A stretch of 7,627 bases of DNA from UBA7803 sp047920935 (lineage in GTDB: Bacteria; Pseudomonadota; Gammaproteobacteria; Pseudomonadales; Azotimanducaceae): the NCBI GenBank assembly GCA_047920935.1, contig JBLRXD010000223.1, forward strand, positions 1 to 7,627, written 5' to 3'. The notes beneath the pieces were generated by a model. It had not been told where the DNA came from, did no database searches, and was given only the letters and a program-made list of their open reading frames with translations. Both the position numbers and the translations under genes were made by a program. This document shows positions 1 through 6,343 of this stretch, one piece after another; position 1 is the stretch's first letter; each line of letters begins with the position of its first letter.

Positions 1-114
1 GGTCTCGAGCTGCTCCGCCAGAACCATGGGCTCGGTCAATGGCGGCCCTGCAACCGCCGACGGGGACCAGAGCAACGACAATCCGAGCAGTCCCATGACA
101 ATGTCCTTCAGCAT
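1..114 (-). CDS. N-terminal fragment of an exported protein, possibly a periplasmic ATP-dependent DNA ligase (LigE type)
   Basis: Reading the minus strand from an ATG at 114 gives 38 codons that run off the left edge. The protein starts MLKDIVMGLLGLSLLW and continues SPSAVAGPPLTEPMVLAEQL. This is a classical signal peptide: Lys3, a hydrophobic core at about residues 5-16, and an Ala-Val-Ala cleavage site near residue 22. The start is supported by AGGAG six bases upstream. The mature start, with prolines followed by a Met-Val-Leu-Ala-Glu stretch, recalls bacterial LigE ligases, whose mature end reads like 'P-x-L-x-LA' shortly before the catalytic lysine motif. That motif would lie outside the window, so the ligase idea is only a guess. 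What is firm is the start of an exported protein, divergent from the gene at 343. Confidence 0.6.
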   Translation of the reverse strand, partial: MLKDIVMGLLGLSLLWSPSAVAGPPLTEPMVLAEQLET

Positions 115-120
115 CAGCTT

Positions 121-125
121 CTCCT
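121..125 (-). promoter_or_regulatory. Ribosome binding site for the left-edge minus-strand gene
   Basis: On the minus strand AGGAG is followed by AAGCTG and then the ATG at 114. The match to the 16S anti-Shine-Dalgarno and the six-base spacing are both good, and this fixes the start of the left-edge gene. Confidence 0.7.
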
Positions 126-247
126 GCCGTGTGGTGTTCGAGGTCCCTATCTCTGACCTCACGGAAGCTGTCGCAGTTGCCCTCTCTGATGTCACCAGCG
201 TCATACAATCGGATTATCATGGAACGTATCGACGCACCACGCCGGCA

Positions 248-278
248 GCCCCCTCGACCTGTAAGGTTTGCCGGGGGC
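248..278 (+). repeat. Inverted repeat, nested stem-loop in the leader
   Basis: GCCCCC at 248-253 pairs perfectly with GGGGGC at 273-278. Inside it, ACCT at 257-260 pairs with AGGT at 264-267 around a GTA loop. It lies about 65 bases upstream of the start at 343. No T-run follows, so it does not look like an intrinsic terminator. It may fold in the mRNA leader, or be chance in GC-rich DNA. Confidence 0.45.
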
Positions 279-297
279 GATCGACTGAAGTCTGCAA

Positions 298-313
298 CGG
301 GCCGCGAGGCCCG
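298..313 (+). repeat. Perfect 6-bp hairpin with GCGA (GNRA) tetraloop
   Basis: CGGGCC at 298-303 and GGCCCG at 308-313 are exact reverse complements around the loop GCGA, a stable GNRA-class tetraloop in RNA. The hairpin ends 17 bases before the Shine-Dalgarno of the following gene, so it would sit in its leader. There is no following T-run. A role in translation control or mRNA stability is an inference. Confidence 0.5.
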
Positions 314-330
314 CATCAGTGAACAGGGAA

Positions 331-336
331 AGGAAG
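331..336 (+). promoter_or_regulatory. Ribosome binding site choosing the ATG at 343
   Basis: AGGAAG at 331-336 stands six bases before the ATG at 343. A GTG in the same frame at 319 would extend the protein by eight charged residues but has no comparable site upstream, so 343 is preferred. Confidence 0.6.
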
Positions 337-342
337 TTGCGA

Positions 343-1110
343 ATGACCTATCACGCAAACTGGCAGACACTTCAGCGCGGAACCCAACAGATCCTCTGCA
401 CGTTGCTGCTGCTGTTCTCGTCAACCACGATGGCCGGCGATATGACCGCCGAACAGGACGACATGGAGGCGATGGACGCCGAGATGAAGCAGCTCTACGC
501 GCCCTTCCAGCAGCTGCTCGAGCGCCATCTGGAGGAGAAGGACCTGCCGGGCGGCGGTCTGGTCACGGCATTCGACTACCGTGCGGCGCTGGCGGCTGAC
601 GCGGCCAGTGCCAAGCTGGCGGTAGAACGGCTGGCGCTGGATGCGGCGCGCAAGCAAGAGAATGCCAGCCGCAAGCAAGCCGCGGCCACGGGCAAGGCGG
701 CGGATAAGCGCCCCGCCAAGCGTGCGCGCGGGCAGGTGCAGCGCATCAGCGCCCGAGTTGCCCTGGCGCGTGCCAAGCATCGTCAGGTCCAGGAAACGCT
801 GAAAGCGGCCGCAGCCGCTGCAAAGCTGGCCCAGCGAATCCAGGACATTCAGGATCGGCTGCTGGCTGCCGACACTGCGGCGGAAGCTCAGATGCAGTCT
901 CGCCTGGAAAAGGCGGTGCAGCAGTTCCGGTCGCAGAAGAGCGGTATGCTTGGTCGCGCCGAAGCGCGTCGACGCAAGCAACGGCAGGCAGCCGCCAAGG
1001 CGGCGATGGCAGCGCTCACAAAGCGGCAGAAAGCCGGCGAAAAGGCCGGTAAGACCAAGACCAAGACCAAGGTTGCCGCCGCGCGCCGGAGCGGAACATC
1101 CGCCGCTTGA
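343..1110 (+). CDS. Hypothetical exported Ala/Lys/Arg-rich helical protein
   Basis: I do not recognise this 255-residue protein. Residues 1-31 look like a signal peptide: hydrophobic core ILCTLLLLFSS at about 17-27, likely cleavage after Met-Ala at 31. The mature start (32-70) is acidic and Met-rich, then a short Gly-rich break (about 70-73). Residues 80-235 are dominated by Ala, Lys, Arg, Gln and Glu with hardly any Pro or Gly, as expected of long helices or a coiled coil. The C-terminus is strongly basic and contains a Lys-Thr repeat (KTKTKTK, about 237-243). No catalytic motif or cysteine pattern is visible. The start at ATG 343 rests on its ribosome binding site. It is divergent from another exported-protein gene and convergent with moeA. 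It could be a periplasmic structural or envelope-binding protein, but the composition alone does not show a function. Confidence 0.7.
   Translation: MTYHANWQTLQRGTQQILCTLLLLFSSTTMAGDMTAEQDDMEAMDAEMKQLYAPFQQLLERHLEEKDLPGGGLVTAFDYRAALAADAASAKLAVERLALDAARKQENASRKQAAATGKAADKRPAKRARGQVQRISARVALARAKHRQVQETLKAAAAAAKLAQRIQDIQDRLLAADTAAEAQMQSRLEKAVQQFRSQKSGMLGRAEARRRKQRQAAAKAAMAALTKRQKAGEKAGKTKTKTKVAAARRSGTSAA
1051..1071 (+). repeat. Short tandem repeat (AAGACC)x3 inside the Lys-rich protein
   Basis: Three exact copies of AAGACC followed by AAGG encode the alternating Lys-Thr tract near the C-terminus. Being in hexamer units, gain or loss of copies would keep the reading frame and only alter the number of Lys-Thr pairs. 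Confidence 0.8.
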
Positions 1111-1128
1111 ACCTGCATCTCCCGTGCG

Positions 1129-1147
1129 GTAGCGAATCTTGCGCTAC
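1129..1147. terminator. Candidate bidirectional terminator between convergent genes
   Basis: GTAGCG at 1129-1134 and CGCTAC at 1142-1147 are exact reverse complements with a seven-base loop. The repeat fills much of the 33-bp gap between the exported-protein gene and moeA and overlaps the moeA stop codon (1144-1146). Neither strand has a clear T-run after the stem, so termination is inferred mainly from the position. Confidence 0.35.
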
Positions 1148-2370
1148 AACAAGCCTCGGAACGGCAGCGCGGTGACCCGCGCGCCGTCGCTGAGGTCACC
1201 ACAGTCTTTGGCGATGCGGATGAGGCAGTTTGCGGCAGCGAAGCTCGAAAGCCGATTTGAGCTCTGATCCCCCGTCACCGTCACTTCCAGAGCGCCGTTG
1301 CTGTTCACCAGCGTTCCTCGCTGGAACTCCTCGCGGCCGGGCTGGTGGCGAAGCGTGCCTCGGAGCACTGCCGGTACGCCCAGGGGCGGGGCCGGATCAG
1401 CCCCGCAAAGGCGTTGCAGGGTTGGCATCACCAACATCAGGGTGGTGACCAGCGCGGATACGGGATTGCCGGGAAGCCCGAAGAAGGCGGCATGGCGCAG
1501 CCGCCCGTAGGCCAGCGGCTTGCCGGGCTTCAGATTCAAACGCCACAACTGCACCGTGCCGATCTCGCCGACTGCATCCTTGACCCAATCGGCTTCGCCC
1601 ACCGAGACGCCGCCGCTGGTGATGACCAGGTCGCAGCTCGCGTCCGCCTGCTGCAGCACGTCGCGAAGCTCTGCCGGATCGTCGGCTGCGATGCCGTAGT
1701 CAATGACGTGCACCGGCAGTTGTTGCAGCAGGGTTCGCAGCGCCACACGATTAGCATCGAAGATCTGCCCCGGGCGAAGCTTCTGGCCCGGCTCGGCAAG
1801 CTCGTCACCGTTGGAGAACAAGCCGACGGTAGGCCGCTTGCGCACCGTAGCCTGCGTCATGCCGCACGCTGCCAGCCAGCCGATATCGAACGCGCTGAGC
1901 AGCCGGCCGCTGGTCATCAGCCGGGCTCCCGCTGTGACGTCGTGACCGACGGGGCGAACGTGGGCGCCAGCCTCGATGGGGCGATCGACGACGATGAAGG
2001 CGCCGTCGCGTTCGCACTCTTCCTGAATGATGACGGTATCGAGCTGCTCGGGAACCGGCGCCCCAGTGAAGATGCGGATGCAGGCGCCGGTGGGGATGCT
2101 GTCGGTCATCGGACGCCCGGCGAAGCTGCTGCCGGCGACCCTGAAGCGGTAAGGGGGAGGCCCGACGGCGTCGTCGCTGCGCACGGCGTAGCCGTCCATG
2201 GCCGAGGCTGGGAACGGCGGCAGGCTCAGCGGCGCCGTCAGCTCGCCGGCGAGCACGCGGCCTGCAGCCGCGGGCAGTTCGACCACGGCAGTGGCTGTGA
2301 TGCTGTGCGTATCGTTGAGGATCGCGCGTAGCGCTTCGTCGAGGTCGAGCCTCGTTTCAGCTTCAGTCAC
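1144..2370 (-). CDS. moeA: Molybdopterin molybdenumtransferase MoeA
   Basis: MoeA inserts molybdate into adenylylated molybdopterin in the cytoplasm, the last common step of molybdenum cofactor synthesis. The 408-residue product has the usual family length and motifs in order: SAMDGYAVR at 56-64, TGAPVPEQLDTVI at 102-114 followed by a QEE, GHDV at 142-145, SNGDEL at 186-191, TSGGVSVGEADWVKDA at 251-266, KPGKPLAYG at 281-289 and GLPGNPVSA at 298-306, then a C-terminal domain ending near LPF. Acidic residues known to matter in E. coli MoeA have counterparts here (Asp59, Asp144, Glu190, Asp230, Asp261). The start is a GTG at 2370: an in-frame TGA lies three codons upstream, so the gene cannot begin further out. 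The ribosome binding site is weak. The gene stands alone here, divergent from tsaB, with no other molybdopterin gene in the window. Confidence 0.95.
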   Translation of the reverse strand: MTEAETRLDLDEALRAILNDTHSITATAVVELPAAAGRVLAGELTAPLSLPPFPASAMDGYAVRSDDAVGPPPYRFRVAGSSFAGRPMTDSIPTGACIRIFTGAPVPEQLDTVIIQEECERDGAFIVVDRPIEAGAHVRPVGHDVTAGARLMTSGRLLSAFDIGWLAACGMTQATVRKRPTVGLFSNGDELAEPGQKLRPGQIFDANRVALRTLLQQLPVHVIDYGIAADDPAELRDVLQQADASCDLVITSGGVSVGEADWVKDAVGEIGTVQLWRLNLKPGKPLAYGRLRHAAFFGLPGNPVSALVTTLMLVMPTLQRLCGADPAPPLGVPAVLRGTLRHQPGREEFQRGTLVNSNGALEVTVTGDQSSNRLSSFAAANCLIRIAKDCGDLSDGARVTALPFRGLL

Positions 2371-2443
2371 GGCAGCTCACTCGGGGGCATGGCGGACGAG
2401 GTGTCGTTCGCTTGCAAGCAGCGTGGTCGGATACCATATCTTC
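2371..2443. promoter_or_regulatory. Divergent moeA/tsaB promoter region with a 10-bp palindrome
   Basis: This 73-bp gap must carry the promoters of moeA (minus) and tsaB (plus). GCTTGCAAGC at 2410-2419 is a perfect palindrome. Its centre, TTGCAA at 2412-2417, resembles a -35 box, and CATATC at 2435-2440 lies 17 bases further on as a poor -10. With that promoter the tsaB transcript would have almost no leader. The assignment is tentative. Confidence 0.3.
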
Positions 2444-3121
2444 ATGGCAACACTACTTTCCGTCGAAACATCTGGAGCGCTTTGCTCGGTTGCAATTTAC
2501 GCGTCGGGTCGCTGGTTCGAGGATACACGCAACGTCGAACGGCTGCACAATCAGGTCGTGCTGGAAATCCTCGATGCGCTCAGCGCAGCAGCTGCGGTGT
2601 CCCGGCGCGGTTTTGATGCCGTAGCGTTCGCTGCCGGCCCTGGGTCATTCACCGGCATTCGCATCGCCGCCGCCGTCTGTCAGGGGGTGGCGTTCGCGTC
2701 CGGCGCCCGTGCCGTTCCGGTGTCGTCGTCGCTGGCGTTGGCGACGGCTGCCCTGCGGCACCCGGAGTGCCCTGACGGCGCCAGACGCATTCTCACCGTT
2801 ACCCGGTCGCGACGCGACGCCTACTATCTCGCTGGCTACGGCTTGGGTGCCGGCGCCGTTGCCAGTCAGCGCCTGCCCGACCGGCTTCATCTGGGTGCAG
2901 AGGCTCCCGCCGACCTGCCCGGCCCGGAGTGGGTAGCCGTCGGCCATCGGCCGGAGTGGTGGCCGGCGGAGCGCAGCTTCATCATCGGGGTCGAAACGAC
3001 CGCGGTGATCGTCGGCGAGCTGGCCCTGCTAGCCCTCGAACGAGGGGCGACGGTAGACCCGGCGGGCGCGCTGCCCGTCTACGTGGCTGGAGACTCTCCC
3101 TGGCAGCCCAGCGCGCGCTGA
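2444..3121 (+). CDS. tsaB: tRNA threonylcarbamoyladenosine biosynthesis protein TsaB
   Basis: TsaB is the non-catalytic ASKHA-fold partner of TsaD; with TsaE and TsaC it makes t6A37 on ANN-decoding tRNAs in the cytoplasm. The 225-residue product is close to the family's usual length. It opens with LLSVETSGALCSVAIY (4-19), the nucleotide-fold strand pair of the family, has His35 in the expected RLHNQ context, and carries the signature AAGPGSFTGIRI at 63-74 followed by the Gln-Gly-Val-Ala helix. It ends with a PVYV...W segment typical of the family. The region usually reading DAR-x-x-EVY is here RSRRDAYYL (121-129), a divergent version. The start at ATG 2444 matches the family N-terminus; longer in-frame extensions run antisense through moeA and are rejected. 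No Shine-Dalgarno is evident. rsmJ follows after 4 bp. Confidence 0.93.
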   Translation: MATLLSVETSGALCSVAIYASGRWFEDTRNVERLHNQVVLEILDALSAAAAVSRRGFDAVAFAAGPGSFTGIRIAAAVCQGVAFASGARAVPVSSSLALATAALRHPECPDGARRILTVTRSRRDAYYLAGYGLGAGAVASQRLPDRLHLGAEAPADLPGPEWVAVGHRPEWWPAERSFIIGVETTAVIVGELALLALERGATVDPAGALPVYVAGDSPWQPSAR

Positions 3122-3125
3122 GCTG

Positions 3126-3842
3126 GTGCAGCTGTTCTTCCATCCGAGCGCTACCGACCTGGCCGCCCGCTGGGCCGAGCGTTTCGATCTGGTAGCGTGT
3201 GATGCCCCGCCCGCGAATCATCGGCAGCACTTTCTCTGGGCGGTGGACGACCATCTCGAGCTGCACGCTGGCGCCGACGATCGCGCCTGGCAGGGTGGCG
3301 TCTGGATTGCGGCGGCGGAGGTCGAGCGGCGCGCCACCCAGGGGGGCGATCTCGTTCGCGCCTGCGGGGTTGCTCATGACTTCCGCCCTCGGGTGCTCGA
3401 TGCCATGGCGGGCTGGGGTATTGATGGCCTGGTGCTGGCGAGCCGTGGCTGTCAGGTGACCATGGTAGAGCGGCACCCCCTCGTCAGCGCCCTGCAGCAG
3501 GATCTGGCACGTCGCACCGGGCTTGCCGACGTGTGTTGCCGGTGTGGAGATGGCTTTCGAGCCCTTGAAGACGACCCAGGTTATGACGTCGTCTATCTCG
3601 ACCCGATGTTTCCTCAGCGAGGCAAGGGCGCTCTGCCCGGCAAGCGACTGCAGGTACTCGCGGCGCTGGCGGAGGCCGATGAGCGACCGCTGGCGTTGTG
3701 GCTGCAGACGGCGGTGGCGGTGACGCGCCGTCGGGTGGTGCTCAAGCGCCGCGGCAAGGATCCTCTGGTCGCGCCGCCGGACTGGCAGATCCGTGGGCGC
3801 ACCGTGCGGTTCGACGTCTACCGGGGCAGGGGTGGCAGTTGA
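3126..3842 (+). CDS. rsmJ: 16S rRNA (guanine1516-N2)-methyltransferase RsmJ
   Basis: RsmJ methylates N2 of G1516 in 16S rRNA of the small subunit using S-adenosylmethionine. The 238-residue product is slightly shorter than E. coli RsmJ (about 250). The Rossmann-fold part starts with VLDAMAGWGIDGLVLASRG (90-108), the SAM-binding motif I, then VTMVERHPLVSAL (111-123) with acidic Glu115. DVVYLDPMFP at 154-163 is the hallmark catalytic-site motif of the family, and the end RTVRFDVYRG fits the E. coli C-terminus. Motif I is unusual: most relatives read like D-x-TAGLGRDA, here D-x-MAGWGIDG. The start is a GTG at 3126, four bases after the tsaB stop and without a clear ribosome binding site, so translation is probably coupled to tsaB. 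As I recall, tsaB, rsmJ and plsB also lie within a few genes of each other in Pseudomonas. Confidence 0.92.
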   Translation: MQLFFHPSATDLAARWAERFDLVACDAPPANHRQHFLWAVDDHLELHAGADDRAWQGGVWIAAAEVERRATQGGDLVRACGVAHDFRPRVLDAMAGWGIDGLVLASRGCQVTMVERHPLVSALQQDLARRTGLADVCCRCGDGFRALEDDPGYDVVYLDPMFPQRGKGALPGKRLQVLAALAEADERPLALWLQTAVAVTRRRVVLKRRGKDPLVAPPDWQIRGRTVRFDVYRGRGGS

Positions 3843-3857
3843 CGCAACTGCGGTTGC
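3835..3857. terminator. Overlapping inverted repeats between rsmJ and plsB, candidate bidirectional terminator
   Basis: GCAGTTG at 3835-3841 and CAACTGC at 3845-3851 form a perfect 7-bp stem with loop ACG, overlapping the rsmJ stop (3840-3842). A second stem, GCAAC at 3844-3848 with GTTGC at 3853-3857, has the loop TGCG and touches the plsB stop (3857-3859). The two share their middle arm, so only one can form at a time. On the plus strand the bases after are only mildly T-rich. The position in a 14-bp convergent gap supports a terminator role. Confidence 0.5.
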
Positions 3858-6319
3858 TATTCCTGACGTACCGCGTAACGGAAATCGAGATCGATGACGT
3901 TCTCGGAGCCCTTCAGCACCTCCTCCATGAGCGCTATCCAGGTGAGCCGCCCCCCCGGCTGTTCGGTCACCACCCCGTTGCGGATGAGCGCGTCGACGAA
4001 CTGGTTGAACAGCCGCGCATCGAAAAACTCCGGAGCATTGAGCCCGTAGAGCCGCGACATCTTCTTTGCGACTTCGTGGCTTCGTGCCTGCAGAGTCTCG
4101 CGGGTGTGGAACCCTTGACCGTCCTGGAACAGCAACTCGATGACGATGTACAGCCGCTCCAGGGTGGGCATCACCAGGCGCCCCAGCAGACGCAACTGAT
4201 AGCGCTCGCGGGACTGCACGGCGGGAGCGGCGTACTCGCCGCCTGCCTGGCAGATCAGCAATCGGGCCCTGACCATGTGGGCCAGCCAGCGGCTGACTGC
4301 GTCCGGAGATTCGGGCGTCTGCAGCTCATCGGCAATGTACGGCCACACCGTCGCCGCCATGCGCTCCACCGCTTCCCGGCTGACGGGGCGGCGGCGGTCC
4401 TTGACCAGGCAGGCGATCAGCGACGGTAACGCCAGTACATGGGCGGTGTTGTTGCGGTACCAGGTCATCAGCACGGCGGTGAAGGCGCCGTGGCTGAGAA
4501 TGTCGCCGTCGGCCCCGGGTTCCCGGATGATCATCCCCAGCGACTCGACATGGGCGACCATTTCGTGGGCGGACAGGCTCGGCAGGGCGTAATCATGACG
4601 ATCCGAGTCGGCGCGCAGCAGCCCCTGGTAGAGCTCGATCTGGGCGAGCAGCATGCGCTCTTCGATGGCCAGCTTCGGCATGCACAGGGTGACCAGCGCC
4701 ACCAGGTTCACCGGGTTCACCGCTGCGGCCTGGTTGATACGCTGCATGATCTCCTGGCCCAGCAGCAGTGCGGTCTCACCGGGGTCGTCGCTGTCGGCCT
4801 GGCCGGTCTGTTGCAGCCACTGCTCCAGGTGAATGGGCTCGCCGATCTTGACGTCCACGGTGCCGAAGTTCTGGCGGATCAGGCGCACGCTGCGGAGTAC
4901 GTCGGCGAGGGATTCACGCTTCTTCTCGCCGCCTTGCAACTCGTCCAGGTAGCTGCCCGCTTCCACCAGTTTTTCGTAGCCGAAGTACACCGGAACGAAG
5001 CTCAGCGGTCGCGGAATGCCGCGCTGATGGTGTTCCAGGGTCATCTTCAACAGGCCTACCCGGGCTGGCAGCAGACGTCCGGTGCGGGTGCGGCCACCTT
5101 CCGGGAAGAACTCGACGCTGTGGCCACGCCGGTAGACCTGATAGAGGTATTCGGAGAACACCGCGGCGTAGAGCGCGTTGTCACGAAAGCTGCGGCGCAT
5201 GAAGAAGGCGCCGCCGCGCCGCAGCACGCTGCCGAGCAGCGGCTGGTCGAGATTGTCGCCGGCCGCGATGTGGGGAATCATCAAGCCATGCTGATACAGC
5301 AGGTACGACAGCAGCAGGTAATCCACGTGGCTGCGGTGCGAGGGCACATAGATCAGCGTGTGATCATCTGCGATGTCCTTGAGTTGCTGGATGCCGTGCA
5401 AACGCACGCCCTGATACAGACGGTTCCAGAACCAGCGCAGCACGTGATCGAGGATGCGGATGGTGGAATAGGAAACGTTCGAGGCGATCTCCCGGGCGTA
5501 GCGCCGCGCCTGATTCTCGAGCCTCGCGCGACTGCGCGGATCCGACTCCTCGGCAATGATGGCCATCACGCTGCGGCTGCGCAGGATCTGTTGCGTCAGG
5601 GTACGCTGGTGCGACAGATCTGGTCCCATGGTGGCAACCCGCTGGTTGCGCAGCCGCACGCGCAGCAGCCGGGCGACGCGGCGCAGCGTGCGCAGGCCGT
5701 CCGGTTCGCCGCTGGCGATATCGGACAGCGACAACGGCGGGCCCAGGTGCACGACGATGTCCTTGCGGGACAGGAACAGATTCACCAGGCGTTTCAGCCT
5801 GGAGGTGACCGCCCAGTTTTCCGACAGCAACAGGCGGAGCAGGGACCCTTCACGGTTGGGCGCGCGCCCCCAGTAAATGCCGACCGGGACGATGGCGCCC
5901 GTCAGGGGCTTTGGCGCCGCCGCGACCTGATGGAGCAGATCCACCATGCGCTGGGAGTAATTGGTCATGGTGTTGCGGCGAAACCAGCCGTGGGATGCGC
6001 GGTTGAGAAAGAAGAAGCGCCGCTGCTCGCGGATGTCTGCAATCTCGATCGGTTCGAGTGGTCTCGGCAGCCCCAACTGCTCGGCAACCAGGTCGAGCAC
6101 GATGAGATCGGACAGGGAACGCGTCTCGAGCACGTACAACAGCGCCGGTGGAGCGCCTTCGTCGCTCTCCGGCATCGGCATCGGCACCGGCTCCTGCGCC
6201 TGGAGGCCGGTGGCGCAGGAGATCAGGTGCTGGGGTTCGAGCCCGGTCGTGCGTGGCTGGATGATCGCCCCGATGATGCGGCGATTGATCCGGTAAAGGA
6301 CGCGCTTCAGCCGATCCAT
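3857..6319 (-). CDS. plsB: Glycerol-3-phosphate acyltransferase PlsB
   Basis: PlsB is the inner-membrane enzyme that transfers a fatty acyl group from acyl-CoA or acyl-ACP to sn-1 of glycerol-3-phosphate, giving lysophosphatidic acid, the first step of phospholipid synthesis. The 820-residue product is full length (E. coli about 807). All four acyltransferase blocks are visible: VPSHRSHVDYLLLSY (325-339) with catalytic His328 and Asp333, RRGGAFFMRRSF (367-378), EFFPEGGRTRTGRLL (403-417) and FVPVYFGYEKL (441-451). The segment around 294-306, with WNRLYQGVRLH, and the C-terminal GLNAPEFFD also match the family. The N-terminal region is more divergent and has a Pro-Met repeat (VPMPMPES, 45-52) from a short GGCATC duplication at 6171-6190. 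The ATG at 6319 gives the expected N-terminus but lacks a clear ribosome binding site. gspD ends 24 bp upstream on the same strand, so coupling or read-through from gspD is possible. It is convergent with rsmJ. Confidence 0.96.
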   Translation of the reverse strand: MDRLKRVLYRINRRIIGAIIQPRTTGLEPQHLISCATGLQAQEPVPMPMPESDEGAPPALLYVLETRSLSDLIVLDLVAEQLGLPRPLEPIEIADIREQRRFFFLNRASHGWFRRNTMTNYSQRMVDLLHQVAAAPKPLTGAIVPVGIYWGRAPNREGSLLRLLLSENWAVTSRLKRLVNLFLSRKDIVVHLGPPLSLSDIASGEPDGLRTLRRVARLLRVRLRNQRVATMGPDLSHQRTLTQQILRSRSVMAIIAEESDPRSRARLENQARRYAREIASNVSYSTIRILDHVLRWFWNRLYQGVRLHGIQQLKDIADDHTLIYVPSHRSHVDYLLLSYLLYQHGLMIPHIAAGDNLDQPLLGSVLRRGGAFFMRRSFRDNALYAAVFSEYLYQVYRRGHSVEFFPEGGRTRTGRLLPARVGLLKMTLEHHQRGIPRPLSFVPVYFGYEKLVEAGSYLDELQGGEKKRESLADVLRSVRLIRQNFGTVDVKIGEPIHLEQWLQQTGQADSDDPGETALLLGQEIMQRINQAAAVNPVNLVALVTLCMPKLAIEERMLLAQIELYQGLLRADSDRHDYALPSLSAHEMVAHVESLGMIIREPGADGDILSHGAFTAVLMTWYRNNTAHVLALPSLIACLVKDRRRPVSREAVERMAATVWPYIADELQTPESPDAVSRWLAHMVRARLLICQAGGEYAAPAVQSRERYQLRLLGRLVMPTLERLYIVIELLFQDGQGFHTRETLQARSHEVAKKMSRLYGLNAPEFFDARLFNQFVDALIRNGVVTEQPGGRLTWIALMEEVLKGSENVIDLDFRYAVRQE

Positions 6320-6326
6320 GGGCGGA

Positions 6327-6340
6327 TCTGCGCTAGCAGA
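6327..6340 (-). repeat. Short inverted repeat in the gspD-plsB gap
   Basis: TCTGC at 6327-6331 and GCAGA at 6336-6340 pair around a four-base loop. The repeat lies between the gspD stop (6344-6346) and the plsB start (6319), where a ribosome binding site would be expected but is not evident. It has no T-run. A five-base stem is close to what chance gives. Confidence 0.3.
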
Positions 6341-6343
6341 CCA

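Larger units (their letters stand above)
115..342. promoter_or_regulatory. Divergent intergenic region with candidate -10 box and structured leader
   Basis: This 228-bp stretch separates two divergently transcribed genes for exported proteins, so it should hold both promoters. On the plus strand TACAAT at 204-209 matches the sigma70 -10 consensus at five of six bases, but no good -35 lies 16-18 bases upstream, so the promoter call is weak. If transcription started near 216, the leader of the gene at 343 would be about 127 nt and would contain two inverted repeats (listed separately). No convincing minus-strand promoter was seen. No coding potential was found apart from the flanking genes. Confidence 0.35.

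Noticed and set aside
26..322. 98-codon plus-strand open frame near the left edge
   Set aside because: It overlaps antisense the signal-peptide gene with its good ribosome binding site, then runs through the intergenic hairpins; no recognisable motif.
421..981. 186-codon minus-strand open frame
   Set aside because: Antisense to the exported-protein gene, which has a ribosome binding site and signal peptide; the minus translation is Leu/Arg/Gly-rich shadow sequence.
1345..2331. 328-codon plus-strand open frame
   Set aside because: It is entirely antisense to moeA, whose motifs are unmistakable, and shows no recognisable domain of its own.
2198..2443. Longer tsaB start upstream
   Set aside because: The extra 82 residues run antisense through the start of moeA; the family N-terminus matches the ATG at 2444.
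6171..6190. GGCATC repeat in the plsB N-terminal region as a phase-variable tract
   Set aside because: Only two exact units plus a variant, in multiples of six bases, so changes would not shift the frame; it simply encodes Pro-Met-Pro-Met.
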